Shown: in pieces, positions 17,001 through 27,000 of the stretch
Layout: every line of letters begins with the position of its first letter
Position numbering within the stretch: position 1 is the stretch's first letter
NCBI GenBank assembly: GCA_025356475.1
Contig: JANXSX010000117.1
Span: 1-63,488, forward strand
Source of the DNA: Isosphaeraceae bacterium
GTDB taxonomy: Bacteria; Planctomycetota; Planctomycetia; Isosphaerales; Isosphaeraceae
Length of the DNA stretch: 63,488 nt
Reading direction: 5' to 3'
Translations under genes and position numbers: made by a program
Notes under the pieces: model-generated
What the model was told of the DNA's origin: nothing
Database searches by the model: none
Seen by the model: the letters and a program-made list of their open reading frames with translations, nothing else

Positions 17001-17759
17001 TCACCGTCTCTGGGTCCACGCGGTCGTGCGGTAGCGAGTCTCCTCGTAGCACGTAGCAATCTGGTCGATGAGTCGCTCTTCTGCGAGGTGGAGTTCACGA
17101 GCCTCCAGACCAAGGGCATTGAGAATCGTCGGGCCAAGGAGTGATTTCAGATCCATCCCTAGGGGGTTGGAGACCAGGTCTTCAATGCCCATCAACTCCG
17201 GGGTCGTTACAGACCGCCGCAGCCGAATCGATCCGTGCTGGAGGACCGCTCCATTTCGACGTCGCTGAGCGCTACCGACAACCTTGTGGCCGTCGATCAG
17301 GAGATCGTCGTCGTCCTGGTCGAGAAAGCAGAGCAAAGGTTTGGGGCCGAGGCTGGGGAGCATGGGGAGATCCGCGCGCCGAATGGCTGGAACTGTCATC
17401 GCCTGGAGGGTGCTCACGATGGCGGAATGGACGCCTCGATACAGCCTGGAACTTGGCCGGGATAGGGGATGGCTGTCGGGGACCACGATCGCATATGTGA
17501 CTTCAAACGCGTCATGCCACAAGGCACCCCCCCCCGTAGGGCGGCGGACGATCGGGACGGAACGGAACCGAGGCTCGTCCAGGGCCTCCTGATAGCGCTG
17601 GAAGTAACCGAGGCTCAGGGTTGGTTCGGACCAAGAATAGGTCCGAAAGAGTGCGGGGAGACTCCCCGAGGCGACCATGTCGAGCATGGCCTCGTCGAGT
17701 GCCATTTGTCGCGCTCCGTCACTGAGGATCGTTGACAGAGCACAACAGGTCAGAGACAT
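17001..17759 (-). CDS. lplA: Lipoate-protein ligase A family protein
   Basis: A 252-residue protein of the LplA/BirA-like transferase fold that attaches lipoate (or octanoate) to a lysine of lipoyl domains. Seen: PTLSLGYFQRYQEAL, RRPTGGGALWHD (the Arg-Arg-x-Thr-Gly-Gly-Gly lipoyl-AMP loop), and DGHKVVGSAQRRRNGAVLQHGSI with the catalytic Lys-x-x-Gly-Ser-Ala-Gln. It is the last gene of the glycine cleavage operon, 52 bp after gcvPB, so its likely substrate is the GcvH encoded upstream. ATG 17759 was chosen; the frame upstream of it overlaps gcvPB. It could instead be an octanoyltransferase (LipM-like); the sequence does not settle this. Confidence 0.85.
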   Translation of the reverse strand: MSLTCCALSTILSDGARQMALDEAMLDMVASGSLPALFRTYSWSEPTLSLGYFQRYQEALDEPRFRSVPIVRRPTGGGALWHDAFEVTYAIVVPDSHPLSRPSSRLYRGVHSAIVSTLQAMTVPAIRRADLPMLPSLGPKPLLCFLDQDDDDLLIDGHKVVGSAQRRRNGAVLQHGSIRLRRSVTTPELMGIEDLVSNPLGMDLKSLLGPTILNALGLEARELHLAEERLIDQIATCYEETRYRTTAWTQRR

Positions 17760-17811
17760 AGAAAGCTTCCCCACACAGCGGGTCTTCGAATGCGGGAAGA
17801 TCTCCAGATTC

Positions 17812-19275
17812 TTAAGCGGTTGGTGGAACCCACTTGAGGATCGGTATCTTCGCTGCTTTGACCTCGTCCGGTCGGCTGATTGGTGTGCCGCTTGGTGCGT
17901 CGTGGAGGATCTGCGGGTCTTCAGCCGCGATCTTGAGCAGGACCGCCGCGAAGGCTTCGAGCGTCTCCCGACTCTCGGTCTCCGTCGGCTCAATCATCAG
18001 GGCTTCTGGAACGATCAAAGGAAAATACACCGTTGGCGCGTGGTAGCCATAGTCGAGGAGCCGCTTGCCGATATCCATTGCCCGAACGCCACGCTCTCGA
18101 GCCATTCCGCGTGCGCTCGCGACGAACTCGTGCATGCAGCGATCACCATGCGGGACGGGATAGACATGCCTTACCAAAGACATGAGGTAATTTGCATTCA
18201 ACACCGCGTGCTGGGAAACTGCCTTGAGGCCATCAGGTCCTTGGCTGCGGATGTAACAGTAGGCGCGGTACAAGACACCGGTGTTGCCGAAGTAGGCCCG
18301 AACTCGACCGATCGACTTGGGCATGTCGTGGGTCAAGAAATAGGTCCCATCGTCACGTTTTCCGACCATCGGCGAAGGAAGATAAGGGGCGAGGAAGTCC
18401 CGCACGGCGATAGGCCCGGCCCCTGGACCACCTCCACCATGGGGCCCGGAAAAGGTCTTGTGAGGATTGTAGTGCATGAGATCGGCACCCATGTCGCCCG
18501 GTCGCACAGCCCCGAGAATGGCGTTCATATTTGCGCCATCAAGGTAAAGCAACGCCCCTCGCGCATGGAGAGCGTCGGCGATCGTTTTGATCTGGGGATC
18601 GAACAATCCAACGGTGTTCGGATTGGTGATCATGAACACAGCCGTTTCATCGTCGAGCTTGGCATGGAAGTCGGCGAGATCGACAAGTCCCTGCGCATTG
18701 CTCTTGATCGTGACTGCCTCAAAGCCGACCAGGTGTGCCGAAGCCGGATTCGTGCCGTGGGCGCTATCGGGCACGAGGACCTTAGTTCGCTTCTCCCCTT
18801 TGTCGCGGAAGTAAGCTGCGGCGACCATCAGAGCCGTCAGTTCACCTTGAGCCCCTGCAGCGGGTTGGAGGCTCACGGCGTCGAGCCCCGCGATCTCGGC
18901 AAGGTCGTGTTGGACCTCGTATAAGAGCTGAAGCAAACCTTGGAGCGTTGACTCATCCTGGTAAGGATGCTGCATGAAGAACCCAGGCAAGCCCGCAAGC
19001 CGCTCGTTTCGCTTGGGATTGTACTTCATCGTACAGGAGCCAAGCGGATAGAAATTCGAGTCAATCGACATGTTGAGCGCAGACAGATTTGTGAAGTGGC
19101 GCACGATGTCAAGCTCACCTAGCTCAGGCAACGGGGGGCAAGCCTCAGCCAGGTGCTCGCTGGGGATCATCGACTCGATCGGTTCAAAGGGCACGTCGCA
19201 ACCGGGAAGGATCGCAGTTGAACGGCCAGGTCGACTTGTCTCAAAAATCAAGGAAGGTGGGGTCAGTTTGTACAT
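17812..19275 (-). CDS. gcvPB: Glycine dehydrogenase (decarboxylating) subunit 2
   Basis: A 487-residue PLP enzyme, the C-terminal half of the two-subunit P-protein, which decarboxylates glycine and passes the aminomethyl group to lipoylated GcvH. Seen: NFYPLGSCTMKYNPKRNE (residues 74-91), AGAQGELTALM, DSAHGTNPASA, and the PLP lysine K273 in NPHKTFSGPHGGGGPG. Length is normal for the split type. ATG 19275 precedes the conserved N-terminus; the frame upstream has none of it. It lies 106 bp after gcvPA and 52 bp before lplA on the same strand. Confidence 0.96.
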   Translation of the reverse strand: MYKLTPPSLIFETSRPGRSTAILPGCDVPFEPIESMIPSEHLAEACPPLPELGELDIVRHFTNLSALNMSIDSNFYPLGSCTMKYNPKRNERLAGLPGFFMQHPYQDESTLQGLLQLLYEVQHDLAEIAGLDAVSLQPAAGAQGELTALMVAAAYFRDKGEKRTKVLVPDSAHGTNPASAHLVGFEAVTIKSNAQGLVDLADFHAKLDDETAVFMITNPNTVGLFDPQIKTIADALHARGALLYLDGANMNAILGAVRPGDMGADLMHYNPHKTFSGPHGGGGPGAGPIAVRDFLAPYLPSPMVGKRDDGTYFLTHDMPKSIGRVRAYFGNTGVLYRAYCYIRSQGPDGLKAVSQHAVLNANYLMSLVRHVYPVPHGDRCMHEFVASARGMARERGVRAMDIGKRLLDYGYHAPTVYFPLIVPEALMIEPTETESRETLEAFAAVLLKIAAEDPQILHDAPSGTPISRPDEVKAAKIPILKWVPPTA

Positions 19276-19381
19276 GGGGCATCCGTCGAAAGTGAGAAGG
19301 AGCCGGCCCAAACTCCTACCTGGTCAGTCAAGGCCGCTGCGTGTTCGGTGAGTATCCGGAGGTCGACCCGATCGACCGCGA

Positions 19382-20734
19382 TCAGACGGCTTTCAAGGCT
19401 TTCCGGTATGCCTCAGCGAGCCCATCAATCTCGACCTTGGTACGCTTCTCGGTCACAGCCACGAGGATGCAATCCGCAAGTTCAGGGTACCAACGCCCCA
19501 AAGAGATTCCGCCGTGGAAGCCGAGTCTGCCGACCTCAGCCAGAACCTTGACCGGATCTTTAATGCACTTCACAACGAATTCTTTGAAGAATGGACCGTC
19601 GAACGGAACCGTCAGGCCATGCACCTGGCCAAGAACCTCGGCAGCGTAATGCGCCTTGCGAGTCGAAAGCTCAGCGACTTCCCGAAGCCCGGAAGGGCCC
19701 ATCGCCGCGAGATAGATCGTGGCCCGTAATGCGAGTAGGCCTTGATTCGTGCAGATATTCGAAGTCGCCTTGTCGCGGCGGATATGTTGCTCACGCGTCT
19801 GCAAGGTGAGAACCCAACAGCGTCGCCCTTGCTTGTCGGTCGTCTGACCCACGATCCGGCCCGGCATTTTGCGGACGAACTCCTCGCGACATGCGAGAAT
19901 TCCCAAGTAGGGACCGCCATACTGGAGCGGGTTGCCGAGGCACTGCCCTTCGCCCACAACGATATCTGCGCCATAGGTGTCGGGTCGGCGGAGCAGGCCT
20001 AGGCTGATCGGATCGACACTGACGATGGCGAGCGCCCCTTTGGCGTGAGCAGCATCAACCAAAGGTTCAATCTCTTCGAGATTTCCGAAGAAGTTGGGGT
20101 ATTGGAGCACGACTGCCGAGGTCTCGTCGTTGATCGCAGCCTTCAGCTCTGCAACTTCGATCCGACCGTTCCGAGCAGGCACCACGACGAGTTCGGGCTC
20201 GAGGTTGGCCAGAAAGGTCTTGAGGATTTGCTGGTGTTCGGGGTGGATGGAACCTGCCACCACAACCCTACCGAGTTTGCGCGTGACTGTGATCGCCATC
20301 AGAACGGCTTCGGCGACGGCGCTCCCGCCGTCATAGAGGCTTGCGTTCGAGACATCCATGCCGGTCAACTGCGTGATCAGCGTCTGGTACTCGAAGGTTG
20401 CCTGGAGGGTTCCCTGGCTAGCTTCGGCCTGATACGGAGTATAGGCAGTGTAAAACTCGCCACGAGCGCTGAGGTTATCGACCACGGCGGGGATGAAGTG
20501 GTCGTAGGCACCGCCACCAAGGAAGCAGGGGCGAAGATCGGCCCCGTGATTCTTGGCCATCAACGACGTAAGATGGCTTGTGAGTTCCAGTTCCGACATC
20601 GCTTCTGCGATGTCAAGTGGCTGAGTCAGGCGGTAATCGGCGGGGATGACGTCGAAGAGTTGGTCAAGAGAGTCGAGTCCGATGGCGTCGAGCATGACGC
20701 GGACATCGTCCGCCGTGTTGGCGATATAAGCCAT
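19382..20734 (-). CDS. gcvPA: Glycine dehydrogenase (decarboxylating) subunit 1
   Basis: A 450-residue protein, the N-terminal half of the split P-protein. Seen: MAYIANTADDVRVML start, CFLGGGAYDHFIPAVV, FYTAYTPYQAEASQGTLQ, and SLYDGGSAVAEA, all characteristic. It pairs with GcvPB to make the heterotetramer that binds PLP. The start at 20734 matches the family; upstream in-frame sequence runs into the gcvH spacer. It is the third gene of the gcvT-gcvH-gcvPA-gcvPB-lplA operon, 85 bp after gcvH. Confidence 0.96.
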   Translation of the reverse strand: MAYIANTADDVRVMLDAIGLDSLDQLFDVIPADYRLTQPLDIAEAMSELELTSHLTSLMAKNHGADLRPCFLGGGAYDHFIPAVVDNLSARGEFYTAYTPYQAEASQGTLQATFEYQTLITQLTGMDVSNASLYDGGSAVAEAVLMAITVTRKLGRVVVAGSIHPEHQQILKTFLANLEPELVVVPARNGRIEVAELKAAINDETSAVVLQYPNFFGNLEEIEPLVDAAHAKGALAIVSVDPISLGLLRRPDTYGADIVVGEGQCLGNPLQYGGPYLGILACREEFVRKMPGRIVGQTTDKQGRRCWVLTLQTREQHIRRDKATSNICTNQGLLALRATIYLAAMGPSGLREVAELSTRKAHYAAEVLGQVHGLTVPFDGPFFKEFVVKCIKDPVKVLAEVGRLGFHGGISLGRWYPELADCILVAVTEKRTKVEIDGLAEAYRKALKAV

Positions 20735-20819
20735 ATTCAAAAGAGTCCGAGAAGGGACGTGGGCGGAACATGATGAGAGACGGGACGGATGAGTTCTGCC
20801 CATTGCTGGATCTAAGAAA

Positions 20820-21206
20820 TCAGTGCGCCTCGTCAGCGACTTTTGCCGAATAGTCCGCAAAACTAAGCAAGCCAGCGACGTCAGCCTGGTTGTCGAGCTT
20901 GACCTTGATCAGCCAACCCTTGACGTAGGGATCTTCAGCCAAGATCTGGACGTCCGCTGCCACTGCGGCATTCACGTCGACAACCTCGCCGCCTACTGGA
21001 GAGTATAGGTCGCTGACGGCCTTGACGCTCTCGACTTCACCGAAACTCTTGCCAGACTTGACTTTGGAGCCGATCTTTGGAAGTTCGATCACGATCAGGT
21101 CGGTGAGTTGGTCTACGGCAAACTTGCTGATGCCGATGGTCGCAATATCTCCCTCGACGTGGACCCATTCGTGGGTTGGGGCGTAGTGCAAAGTCTTCGG
21201 GTCCAT
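20820..21206 (-). CDS. gcvH: Glycine cleavage system H protein
   Basis: A 128-residue lipoyl carrier protein that shuttles the aminomethyl group between P, T and L proteins. Seen: THEWVHVEGD near the start, GISKFAVDQLTDLI, and GEVESVKAVSDLYSP with the lipoylated lysine K62. Length is standard. It lies 39 bp after gcvT and 85 bp before gcvPA. The lipoate ligase at the end of the same operon is the obvious modifying enzyme. No L-protein (dihydrolipoamide dehydrogenase) gene is in the window; it is presumably shared and elsewhere. Confidence 0.96.
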   Translation of the reverse strand: MDPKTLHYAPTHEWVHVEGDIATIGISKFAVDQLTDLIVIELPKIGSKVKSGKSFGEVESVKAVSDLYSPVGGEVVDVNAAVAADVQILAEDPYVKGWLIKVKLDNQADVAGLLSFADYSAKVADEAH

Positions 21207-21245
21207 GATGGGACGGGCTCCAGAATCGAGTCAGATCGAGATGAG

Positions 21246-22355
21246 TCATGCAATGGCGGGACGGCGATAAAACGGTAGCGGAACGACGGTGGCGGGTATC
21301 TCAGTGCCTCGGACGTCCACGGTCAGATTTGTACCAACTTGATGGGCCGACTTGGTCACGATCGCCATCGCCAAAGTCTCACCCAAGGTTGGAGCGAACG
21401 TGCCCGAAGTCACAACCCCGACGGGTTTTCCATCGAGTTTGACCTCGCAGCCTTGGCGAGCGATTCGCTTGCTATTGAGGCGAAGACCCACGCGTGTTTT
21501 GGTTGTGTCATCTTTGGCGATCCGGAGGGCATCTCTGCCGACGAAGTGCCCCTTCTTGAGTTTAATGGCCCAACCGAGTCCAGCCGAGTAAGGATCGACG
21601 GTCTCGTCCATCTCGTGACCATAGAGGGGCATGCCGGCCTCGAAACGAAGCGTGTCTCGAGCTCCCAGGCCACACGGCTTGATTCCCCACGAGTGGCCGG
21701 AGCTCAACAACGCGTTCCAAAGCGCGTCTGCCCCATCGGACGGGACGATCAACTCAACGCCGTCCTCACCGGTGTAACCGGTACGGCTGACAAGTCCAGG
21801 TTGTCCTAAAATCGTGCAGGCCGTGGCGTAGTAATAGCTGATGTCACCTAGGTTTATGTCAACGATTGCCTGAGCCGTTGCGAGGGCACGAGGACCTTGA
21901 ACCGCGATCATCGCTGTCGTGGGCGTAAGGTCGTTCACCATTGCATCGAACTTGTGGCGGTGAACTTCAAGTTGGGCGATCACCTTGAGCCGATTCGAGG
22001 CGTTACAGACCATCGAATAGGAATCACCGGTCCGGTAGACCAGGATGTCGTCGATCACGCCGCCGTCATCGTTGACCATCAAGCTGTACTGGATCTGGCC
22101 CGGAACGAGCTTGGCGACATGGTTTGTCGTGACGTGCTCAAGCCAGTCGAGAGCACCATCGCCAGAAAACGAGAGTCGGCCCATGTGACCGATGTCGAAA
22201 AGGCCGACCGAGTTACGTACGGTATTGTGCTCGTCCACGATCGTCGTGTATTGCACCGGCATCGCCCAGCCGCCGAACTCTACAATCCGCCCACCATGAG
22301 CCTTATGCCAATCAAACAAGCTGGTTTGAAGCGGCGGGGCACCATGCGTGGTCAT
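21246..22355 (-). CDS. gcvT: Aminomethyltransferase (glycine cleavage T protein)
   Basis: A 369-residue folate-dependent enzyme that releases ammonia and transfers the one-carbon unit to tetrahydrofolate. Seen: an N-terminus with LFDWHKAHGGRIVEFGGWAMPVQY, SVGLFDIGHMGRL, RTGYTGEDGVEL (folate-site region), GLGARDTLRFEAGMPLYGHEMDE, and a C-terminal barrel with VTSGTFAPTLGE. ATG 22355 was chosen because the family N-terminus follows it; the longer frame to 22403 adds an atypical segment. First gene of the gcv operon. Divergent from the CorC-like gene, so the operon promoter lies in 22356-22575. Confidence 0.95.
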   Translation of the reverse strand: MTTHGAPPLQTSLFDWHKAHGGRIVEFGGWAMPVQYTTIVDEHNTVRNSVGLFDIGHMGRLSFSGDGALDWLEHVTTNHVAKLVPGQIQYSLMVNDDGGVIDDILVYRTGDSYSMVCNASNRLKVIAQLEVHRHKFDAMVNDLTPTTAMIAVQGPRALATAQAIVDINLGDISYYYATACTILGQPGLVSRTGYTGEDGVELIVPSDGADALWNALLSSGHSWGIKPCGLGARDTLRFEAGMPLYGHEMDETVDPYSAGLGWAIKLKKGHFVGRDALRIAKDDTTKTRVGLRLNSKRIARQGCEVKLDGKPVGVVTSGTFAPTLGETLAMAIVTKSAHQVGTNLTVDVRGTEIPATVVPLPFYRRPAIA

Positions 22356-22575
22356 TAGGGGCAGGTCCAGTAAGACGGGAGTCCAGAACGTACGCTCCAA
22401 CACTCATACAGTTTAGCCGGGAGCCTAGTGGGCGACAATCATTACCGTCGGGAGATTTACCCCGTGCGATCGGATAATGGTTGCGTTAGAATCTCTGACG
22501 CTTCAACGGCCTGTGACTCGACGCTCAAGTCGGACCGCAATCGGGCCGTTTCCTTGTAGGAATTTCCCCCGCCCC

Positions 22576-23895
22576 ATGGGTCCCGTCGAGTTCCTGACGA
22601 TCGCTGGTCTTGTCTTTATTAACGGCTTCTTCGTCGCCGCCGAGTTCGCGTTAGTCAAGGTTCGCACTAGCCAGATCGACCAACTTGTCGAAGAAGGTAA
22701 CTGGGCCGCGAAGCTGACCAGTCGAGCGCTAGACCGACTCGATTCTTATCTCTCCGCCTCGCAGCTAGGGATCACGGTCGCGAGTTTGGCTCTGGGATAC
22801 GCGATCGAAAAAGTGGTGGAGCCAATCGGCCACCTGCTGGTTAAGGTCGGACTCCCCGACCAAGGTTGGACCGTCTGGGGCTTTGCGATCCCGATTGCAT
22901 CGGTGATCGCTTTCTCGATCGTCACATTTTTGCACATGGCCCTGGGCGAGCAAGCTCCTAAGAGCCTGGCGATTCGATCGCCCAAAGCGATCGCTCTCTG
23001 GACCGCTCCGGTCTTGATCGCGTTCTTCTACATTTTTTGGCCGTTGATCTGGTTGCTGAACTCGGCGAGCAACCTGACCCTCAGACTCATGGGGTTGGGA
23101 AAGATCGATCACGCCGAGCTGACCCACACGGAAGAAGAACTCAAGCATATCGTGGCCGAGAGTGTCCTGGGGGGGCACTTGTCGCGCAACGAACGTATGA
23201 TGATTGAGAATGTGTTGAATCTCGAAGAGAAGACCGCCAGGCGGATCATGGTTCCCAGGCCCGATATCGTGTATCTGAGTCTTTCGCGGCCGTTGGAAGA
23301 TAATCTCCGGATCGCTCGTCAAGCGGGCCACACGCGGTATCCACTCTGCGAAGATGATCTCACGACAGTCCTCGGAATGATTCACGTCAAAGACTTGTTC
23401 CGCAACGGAGTCTCCGCGACCAGTCGCCCTGACCTGAGACGGATGTCGCGGAAGGTCCCCTTCTTGCCCGAAACCCTTCGCCTTGATCAGTTGCTCGGCG
23501 AGTTTCAGCGCAACCAAGTCCACCTCGCCATGGTTCTCGATGAGTACGGCAGTGTGGTCGGTATGGTCAGCCTGGAGAACGTCTTGGAAGAACTGGTCGG
23601 CCAAATTCAGGATGAGTTCGATCGCGAGATGCCTCAAGTCGAGCCTCAAGCGGACGGCAGTTTTGAGATGGATGCCAGCGTTCCCCTGGATGTCTTTGCC
23701 GACGCCTGTGGAATCGAACCCCCTGAGACCGACGCGGAAACTGTGGGTGGGCTGATCCTTGACCTCCTAGGTCGACTTGCCCGTGAAGGCGACTCAGTCA
23801 AAGTCGAGGGGTACAAGCTGACGGTGATCAAAGCGGACCCAACGCGGATTCGACGTGTCAAGGTCGAACGAGTCCTTCCCATCGCCACCGGTTGA
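22576..23895 (+). CDS. HlyC/CorC (CNNM, DUF21) family membrane protein
   Basis: A 439-residue inner-membrane protein. An N-terminal DUF21/CNNM domain (about 1-180) has three or four hydrophobic helices with the NGFFVAAEFALVKVR motif; a CBS pair follows (about 200-330, including RIMVPRPDI and YPLCEDDLTTVLGMIHVKDL), then a CorC_HlyC domain at the C-terminus. Known members transport or regulate Mg2+/Co2+ or Na+. ATG 22576 was chosen because the first membrane helix starts directly after it. Single gene, divergent from gcvT. The old annotation hemolysin is misleading. Confidence 0.92.
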   Translation: MGPVEFLTIAGLVFINGFFVAAEFALVKVRTSQIDQLVEEGNWAAKLTSRALDRLDSYLSASQLGITVASLALGYAIEKVVEPIGHLLVKVGLPDQGWTVWGFAIPIASVIAFSIVTFLHMALGEQAPKSLAIRSPKAIALWTAPVLIAFFYIFWPLIWLLNSASNLTLRLMGLGKIDHAELTHTEEELKHIVAESVLGGHLSRNERMMIENVLNLEEKTARRIMVPRPDIVYLSLSRPLEDNLRIARQAGHTRYPLCEDDLTTVLGMIHVKDLFRNGVSATSRPDLRRMSRKVPFLPETLRLDQLLGEFQRNQVHLAMVLDEYGSVVGMVSLENVLEELVGQIQDEFDREMPQVEPQADGSFEMDASVPLDVFADACGIEPPETDAETVGGLILDLLGRLAREGDSVKVEGYKLTVIKADPTRIRRVKVERVLPIATG

Positions 23896-24032
23896 TTGAC
23901 GCAGAACGACCGACATGACATGGTCGATGCATCTCAAGTGAACAGGTTGACCCTGTCGCAACTCCATTCAGAATCCGGCATGTTGTTCAACACGACGCCG
24001 AAATCTGAGGACAACCTCGGGTTGCAAAAACC

Positions 24033-27000
24033 ATGAACCTCGGCGGATACGAACTTCTCGAGCAGCTCGGCACAGCCTCGTTCGGGGTTCGCTACCGAGG
24101 TTTGAATCCACTCGATCGCGCGGACGTCGAAGTGATCAACTTGACGATCTCTCGGAGTGATGAGGTTCGATGGATTCGTCTCGCCAAGCGACTACGGACT
24201 GCCCGACTGGTCATAGGGCCAATGTCTCGTCAGATTCTTGCGCTGGAACTTGATCACGAACCACCGTTCCTGGTTTTGGAGAATGTGAGTGGTCCGACGC
24301 TCGGGACTACACCTCGCCCGGGGACAGACGGGGTCATCAATCTGATCACCTTGCTTGCCGAGGGGCTCCTGGCGGGGCATCGCGTTGGCCTCGCTCATGG
24401 GGGCTTTTCGCTCAGTTCGGTTCAGGCGCGTGCGGATACGACCTGGGCACTCGACTGGACCGCGTTCGACAACGACTCTGACAGCGCTGATGATATTCGC
24501 GCACTTGGGTTGATCCTCTATGAGAGATTGACCGCCGAATCAACCTTGGAGCCGGATTGGTCGAAGTTGGAAGCGCCCTGGCTGGGCGATCTCGGGCGCT
24601 CGATGACCGCGACGAATCCCTCCACACGCCCGACGGCTCGGGAGCTGATACTCCGGTTGAGCGAACTCCATCAATCGGTCGTGGCAACCGGTGCCTTTCA
24701 GGTTGCTGGGCCAACCGGGCTGACAGTCGAGGGATTGGAGATCGGGTTGGGTTTGTCTGAGAGCCTGATGGGAGCGCTGGATCGAATCGGGGTGCCTTCT
24801 TCGGCTGCATCTGTTGAAGGGCGCGAGCAGCTCGGTCGGTTTCTGCTCAGGAACAAGCTAGGCCAGGGGGGAATGGGGGCGGTCTATCGAGCGATCGATC
24901 AGGCGGACGGCTCGACAGTTGCCATCAAGATCTTGAGCCCAAGCTGGGCGGAACGTCCCCAGGCTCTTGCCCGCTTCATGAAGGAAGCCCGAATGCTGGC
25001 GTTGGTGAATAATCCTTACGTCACCGGTTTTGTCGAAGTGAATGAAGATGAAGGGATTCACTATCTGGCGCTTGAGTTTGTCGATGGAACGAATCTGGGC
25101 GAGCTCCTTATCGATGAACATCATTTGGATGAATTCTCTGCCCTGACGATCATGGCCGATGTCGCTCGGGGCCTGGCCCCAGCGCACGAACGGGGAATCG
25201 TTCACCGGGATATCAAACCGGCAAATATCTTGATCCAGACCGATTCCCGAGGCTCAAGACGGGGCAAAGTCACCGACTTCGGTCTGGCGCGACATGTCGA
25301 TCAATCGGACTCGCTCCAGATGACTCATGCGGGAACCGTGCTCGGGACACCGATTTATATGGCACCAGAACAGTGCCTGGGTCGAGAGCCGATCGATGCC
25401 CGTGTCGACATTTATGCGATGGGTGCAACATTGTTCCACCTCCTTGCCGGACGGCCTCCGTTTCTGGCAGAGACCCCAATGGGTCTGATGAACGCACATC
25501 AGAATGAGTCTCCCATTGGATTGAGGATGCTTGTCCCCGAACTCAGCGATGGCATCGCCCAGGTCGTCGCCAAGAGTTTGTCGAAGTTGCCCGAGGCCCG
25601 ATACGCCGATGCGAGCGAGTTGCTGGACGATCTTGAACGGCTACTCCGGGGTGAGCCCACCGGAATCGCGGTGCATCCCAAGCTCCCTACGGATCGCGAT
25701 GTGATCGCATTTAATTTTCAATGGGATCTGGAATCGACACCCAGGCAACTCTGGCCACATGTGTCGAACACCGAACGCCTGAACCGTGCCGCGAGCTTCT
25801 CGGCGGTGAAGTATCGGACGGAGCAGAAAGCGGAAGGGGGCTCAAATCGCTTCGGTGCAATCAGGGCTAAGGGGATCCTGCTCGCCTGGCAAGAGAACCC
25901 CTTCGAGTGGATCGAAGCGAAGAAGATGGGGGTCCTCCGCGAATATTCCAGCGGTCCGTTCAAATGGCTGGCCAGCATGGTCGAGCTCGAGGCCAAGCCT
26001 GGCGGTGGCACGATCCTGACTCACCGATTTCGGGTCTGCCCCACGGGTCTACTGGGTCGGACAGTCGCGCATTTGGAGATCGGCAGGAACACCAAGAAGG
26101 CCTTGGACGGAATTTATCGACGGATCGATGCGGCAATGGCTGGAAAGCTCGGCGATCAAGCACTTGTCGATCCGTTTGAGGCACCTCCAGAACTCTCTCG
26201 AGATCGAAAGGCACGGCTTGAGCGTTTGCTCGATACATTGGTGGAGCGGGGAATTGAGTCCGAGACTGTTGAGACTCTGGGGATGTTCCTAACCCAAGCC
26301 CCGGCCCAGGAGGTGTCGAGAATTCGACCATTGGCGCTCGCTCGGAGGTTGAAACTGCCTGCCGACCAGGTCGTCGCTGCCTGTCTGTACGGAGCGGTTG
26401 AAGGGGGGCTGATGCTGCTTTGGGACTTACTTTGCCCGGTTTGCCGAGTCCCTTCGCAGGTCCTCGATACCCTCAAAGCACTCCGCGATCATGGCCATTG
26501 TGAAGCGTGCGCCCTCGACTTCGACCTCGACTTCTCGAATTCGGTCGAACTGATTTTTCGGGTCCATCCCGAGCTTCGAGAGACCGACTTGGCCCTGTAT
26601 TGCATCGGTGGTCCCGCTCACATGCCGCACGTCGCTGCGCAGGCCAGAGTGGCTCCCGGCGAGCGGTTGGTCCTGGACTTAGCGCTAGGTGAAGGCCAAT
26701 ATCGGCTCCGAGGCCCTCAATTTGCCTGGAGCCTCGATCTTCGGGTCGAGCCGATCGCCACCGCCACACGCCGACTCGAAATTGATCTCGGCCGAGGACC
26801 AGACGATCACCTGCCACGGACTCTCCGATCGAGCGGTCAAGTGATCACATTATGTAACACGACACCTCAGGAACTCTTGGTTCGTGTAGAGCGAATCGCT
26901 GCTCGTGACGATGCCCTTACTGCCGGAAGGGCATCGGCGATGGCGTTATTTCGCGAGCTCTTTCCCGGCGAAATTCTCAGTCCGGGCCAGCTCGTGAACC

